Assembly (NCBI GenBank): GCA_001781625.1 | Contig: MFLS01000020.1 | Span: 7,833 to 12,949 of the forward strand | Source of the DNA: Candidatus Kaiserbacteria bacterium RIFCSPHIGHO2_12_FULL_56_13 | GTDB taxonomy: Bacteria > Patescibacteriota > Minisyncoccia > Phycocordibacterales > Phycocordibacteraceae | Length of the DNA: 5,117 bases | Direction: 5' to 3' | In this document: positions 3,617 to 5,117 of the stretch, in pieces | Layout: each line of letters starts with the position of its first letter | Numbering within the stretch: the stretch's first letter is position 1 | Position numbers and translations under genes: made by a program | Notes under the pieces: generated by a model | Seen by the model: the letters and a program-made list of their open reading frames with translations, nothing else | Database searches by the model: none | What the model was told of the DNA's origin: nothing

Positions 3617-5117
3617 ATGAAAGAAAAGATGGTATACGAAGGCCCGATCACGATGACCCGCAAGGGCATCGGCTTTTTTAGCCACGACGAAAAAAAGGAT
3701 GACCTCATCATCCCGCCCGAGGCGACGCTCCATGCTCTCCACGGCGATATCGTCAAAGTTGAATCCACGGGCACCTATCGCGACCCCGTGGGGAGGCAGC
3801 CGCCGCGAGAGGCGGGCAGGGTGGTCGAGATCATCTCACGCGCCCGCGAGACTTTCGTCGGTACGCTTGTCGAGGAAAACGGCGCTATTCTCCTTGCTCC
3901 CGATCACAAGAAGATGCATGTGCCGCTTGTGGTACACGGCAATGCACGCCCCTACCTCCACAACAAAGCGCTCGTCAGGATGAAGGGCTGGGAGGAGGGG
4001 GCTCCGTACCCTTTCGGAGAGATCGAAGAAGTCATCGGCAGGGCGGGTGTACACGAGGTCGAGATGCGGGCTCTTGTCTTAGGGCAAGGGTTTCGCACCT
4101 CCTTCCCTCCTGGCGCTGAAAAAGATGCGGCATACCTCGAGGCAAATGGCCGCACCATGCTCGCAGATGAAATAGCGGGCGGGCGGAGACGCGACTTCCG
4201 CGCCACCACGACTTTCACCATCGACCCTTTCGATGCGAAAGATTTTGACGATGCGCTCTCGGTGCGTATGCTTGAGGGCGGCACGTTCGAGGTGGGCATC
4301 CACATCGCCGATGTCTCTTTTTTCGTTAAACCTGGCAGCAACCTCGACAATGAAGCCCAGGAGCGCGCGACTTCGGTCTACCTTGTCGATCGCACGATCC
4401 CCATGCTCCCCGAAGTGCTCTCGAATGACCTCTGCTCTTTGCGCCCCAACGAAGACCGCCTCGCGGTCTCGGCGGTCTTCGTGCTTGATAGCGACGCGAA
4501 CATCCTCGAACGCTGGTTCGGTGAGACCGCCATTCATTCAAACAAGCGCTTTACCTACGAAGAGGCGCAAGAGGTGCTCGACAAGGGAGAAGGCGTGATG
4601 CACGAGGAGCTCTCGATTCTGCTCGCACTCTCAAAAAAGATACGCGCGCGGCGCCAAGCGAAAGGCGCCATAGAGTTTGATACGCCCGAAGTGAAGATTG
4701 AGCTCAATGAAGCCGGGAAACCGATCGCTATTCGCCTCAAAGAGCGTAAAGCAACGAACCTCCTCATCGAGGACTTCATGCTCCTTGCGAACGAGGCGGT
4801 GGCCGAACACATCGCGAAGCTCTCGACCTCAAACGGCCACAAGCATAACTACCTCTATCGCGTGCACGATACGCCAGACGCCGACCGCATCGAGAACTTG
4901 GCGCAGTTCTTTCGAATCCTCGGCTACGACCTCAAGACACACGCTGGCCGTGTGAAGGGCACTGACATCAACACTCTGCTCGAAGAGGTGAAAGGCAAGC
5001 CCGAGGAGTATCTCATTAAAACGGCGACCTTGCGTTCGATGGCGAAAGCGGTCTACGCAACGAAAAATATCGGCCACTACGGGCTCGCGTTCACGCACTA
5101 CACGCACTTCACTTCCC
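3617..5117 (+). CDS. rnr: RNase R-type 3'-5' exoribonuclease (runs off right edge)
   Basis: RNase II/R family exonuclease that degrades RNA from the 3' end, releasing nucleoside monophosphates. RNase R handles structured RNA, rRNA quality control and mRNA decay. The 500 codons seen start with a cold-shock-like domain (GPITMTRKGIGFFSHDEKKD, residues 9-28, then LHGDIVKVE, 41-49). A second OB-like segment follows at about 78-145 (FVGTLVEENGAILLAPD), and then the RNB catalytic domain. The metal-binding motif TIDPFDAKDFDDALS (201-215) keeps all the acidic residues (D203, D209, D211, D212 match E. coli D272, D278, D280, D281). VGIHIADVSFFV (226-237), MLPEVLSNDLCSL (263-275), NLLIEDFMLLANEAVAEHI (381-399) and NIGHYGLAFTHYTHFTS (484-500) also fit. 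The N-terminal helix-turn-helix part of E. coli RNase R is missing. The C-terminal S1 domain would lie beyond the window, so RNase R is favoured over RNase II by motif resemblance only. An in-frame TGA at 3608-3610 limits the start to ATG 3617 or ATG 3629; the promoter position favours 3617. Confidence 0.96.
   Translation, partial: MKEKMVYEGPITMTRKGIGFFSHDEKKDDLIIPPEATLHALHGDIVKVESTGTYRDPVGRQPPREAGRVVEIISRARETFVGTLVEENGAILLAPDHKKMHVPLVVHGNARPYLHNKALVRMKGWEEGAPYPFGEIEEVIGRAGVHEVEMRALVLGQGFRTSFPPGAEKDAAYLEANGRTMLADEIAGGRRRDFRATTTFTIDPFDAKDFDDALSVRMLEGGTFEVGIHIADVSFFVKPGSNLDNEAQERATSVYLVDRTIPMLPEVLSNDLCSLRPNEDRLAVSAVFVLDSDANILERWFGETAIHSNKRFTYEEAQEVLDKGEGVMHEELSILLALSKKIRARRQAKGAIEFDTPEVKIELNEAGKPIAIRLKERKATNLLIEDFMLLANEAVAEHIAKLSTSNGHKHNYLYRVHDTPDADRIENLAQFFRILGYDLKTHAGRVKGTDINTLLEEVKGKPEEYLIKTATLRSMAKAVYATKNIGHYGLAFTHYTHFTS

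Noticed and set aside
3699..5107. Several open frames on both strands within the rnr region, for example 4079-4537 minus and 4233-4598 plus.
   Set aside because: All overlap the continuous RNase R frame, which has intact catalytic motifs throughout. None has family-like sequence or a plausible start context.
1..5117. CRISPR arrays, insertion sequences, tRNA or rRNA genes, phage or defence genes.
   Set aside because: No spaced direct repeats, terminal inverted repeats, transposase-like frames or RNA gene signatures were seen. Nearly all of the window is accounted for by core genes.

Overview
The window looks like a core-gene segment of a Patescibacteria (Candidate Phyla Radiation) chromosome, probably from a GC-rich Parcubacteria-type lineage. 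The evidence is the compact versions of universal genes, the small DUF5674-type protein typical of these genomes, an rpsP-khpA-trmD run with no rimM, and dense packing with overlapping genes. The assignment rests on recalled family features, not a search. Gene ends use TAA, TAG and TGA as ordinary stops, which argues against the lineages that recode TGA as glycine. The DNA is GC-rich, with C or G favoured at third codon positions.

Layout: positions 1-1425 (minus strand) hold the N-terminal 475 codons of rpoB, RNA polymerase beta, which runs off the left edge. A 197-bp spacer (1426-1622) follows, carrying a near-consensus promoter for rpoB, a structured leader and a possible second start-proximal -10 box. 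Positions 1623-3566 (minus strand) hold five closely packed genes, read from right to left: rpsP (ribosomal protein S16), khpA (KH-domain RNA-binding protein), trmD (tRNA m1G37 methyltransferase), a DUF5674-like protein and a 90-residue unrecognised helical protein. Spacings are 2 bp, a 1-bp overlap, 21 bp and a 4-bp overlap. A 50-bp divergent intergenic region (3567-3616) separates rpsP from an RNase R-type exoribonuclease gene on the plus strand (3617 to the right edge, 500 codons, C-terminus missing). The two longest genes, rpoB and rnr, are both cut by the window edges.

The genes cover transcription (RpoB), ribosome assembly (S16, KhpA), tRNA maturation (TrmD) and RNA turnover (RNase R). 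The most notable pattern is promoter architecture. The first genes of three apparent transcription units (rpsP, the DUF5674-like gene and rnr) each have an extended -10 element of the form TGN-TANNNT ending 8-9 nt before the ATG. They have no convincing Shine-Dalgarno sequence at the usual distance. This implies leaderless or nearly leaderless mRNAs. rpoB has a weaker version of the same arrangement.

Other notable points are replaced rifampicin-contact residues in RpoB and loss of the usual catalytic aspartate position in TrmD. I see no mobile element, CRISPR array, RNA gene or defence system, and I do not claim a new multi-gene system.
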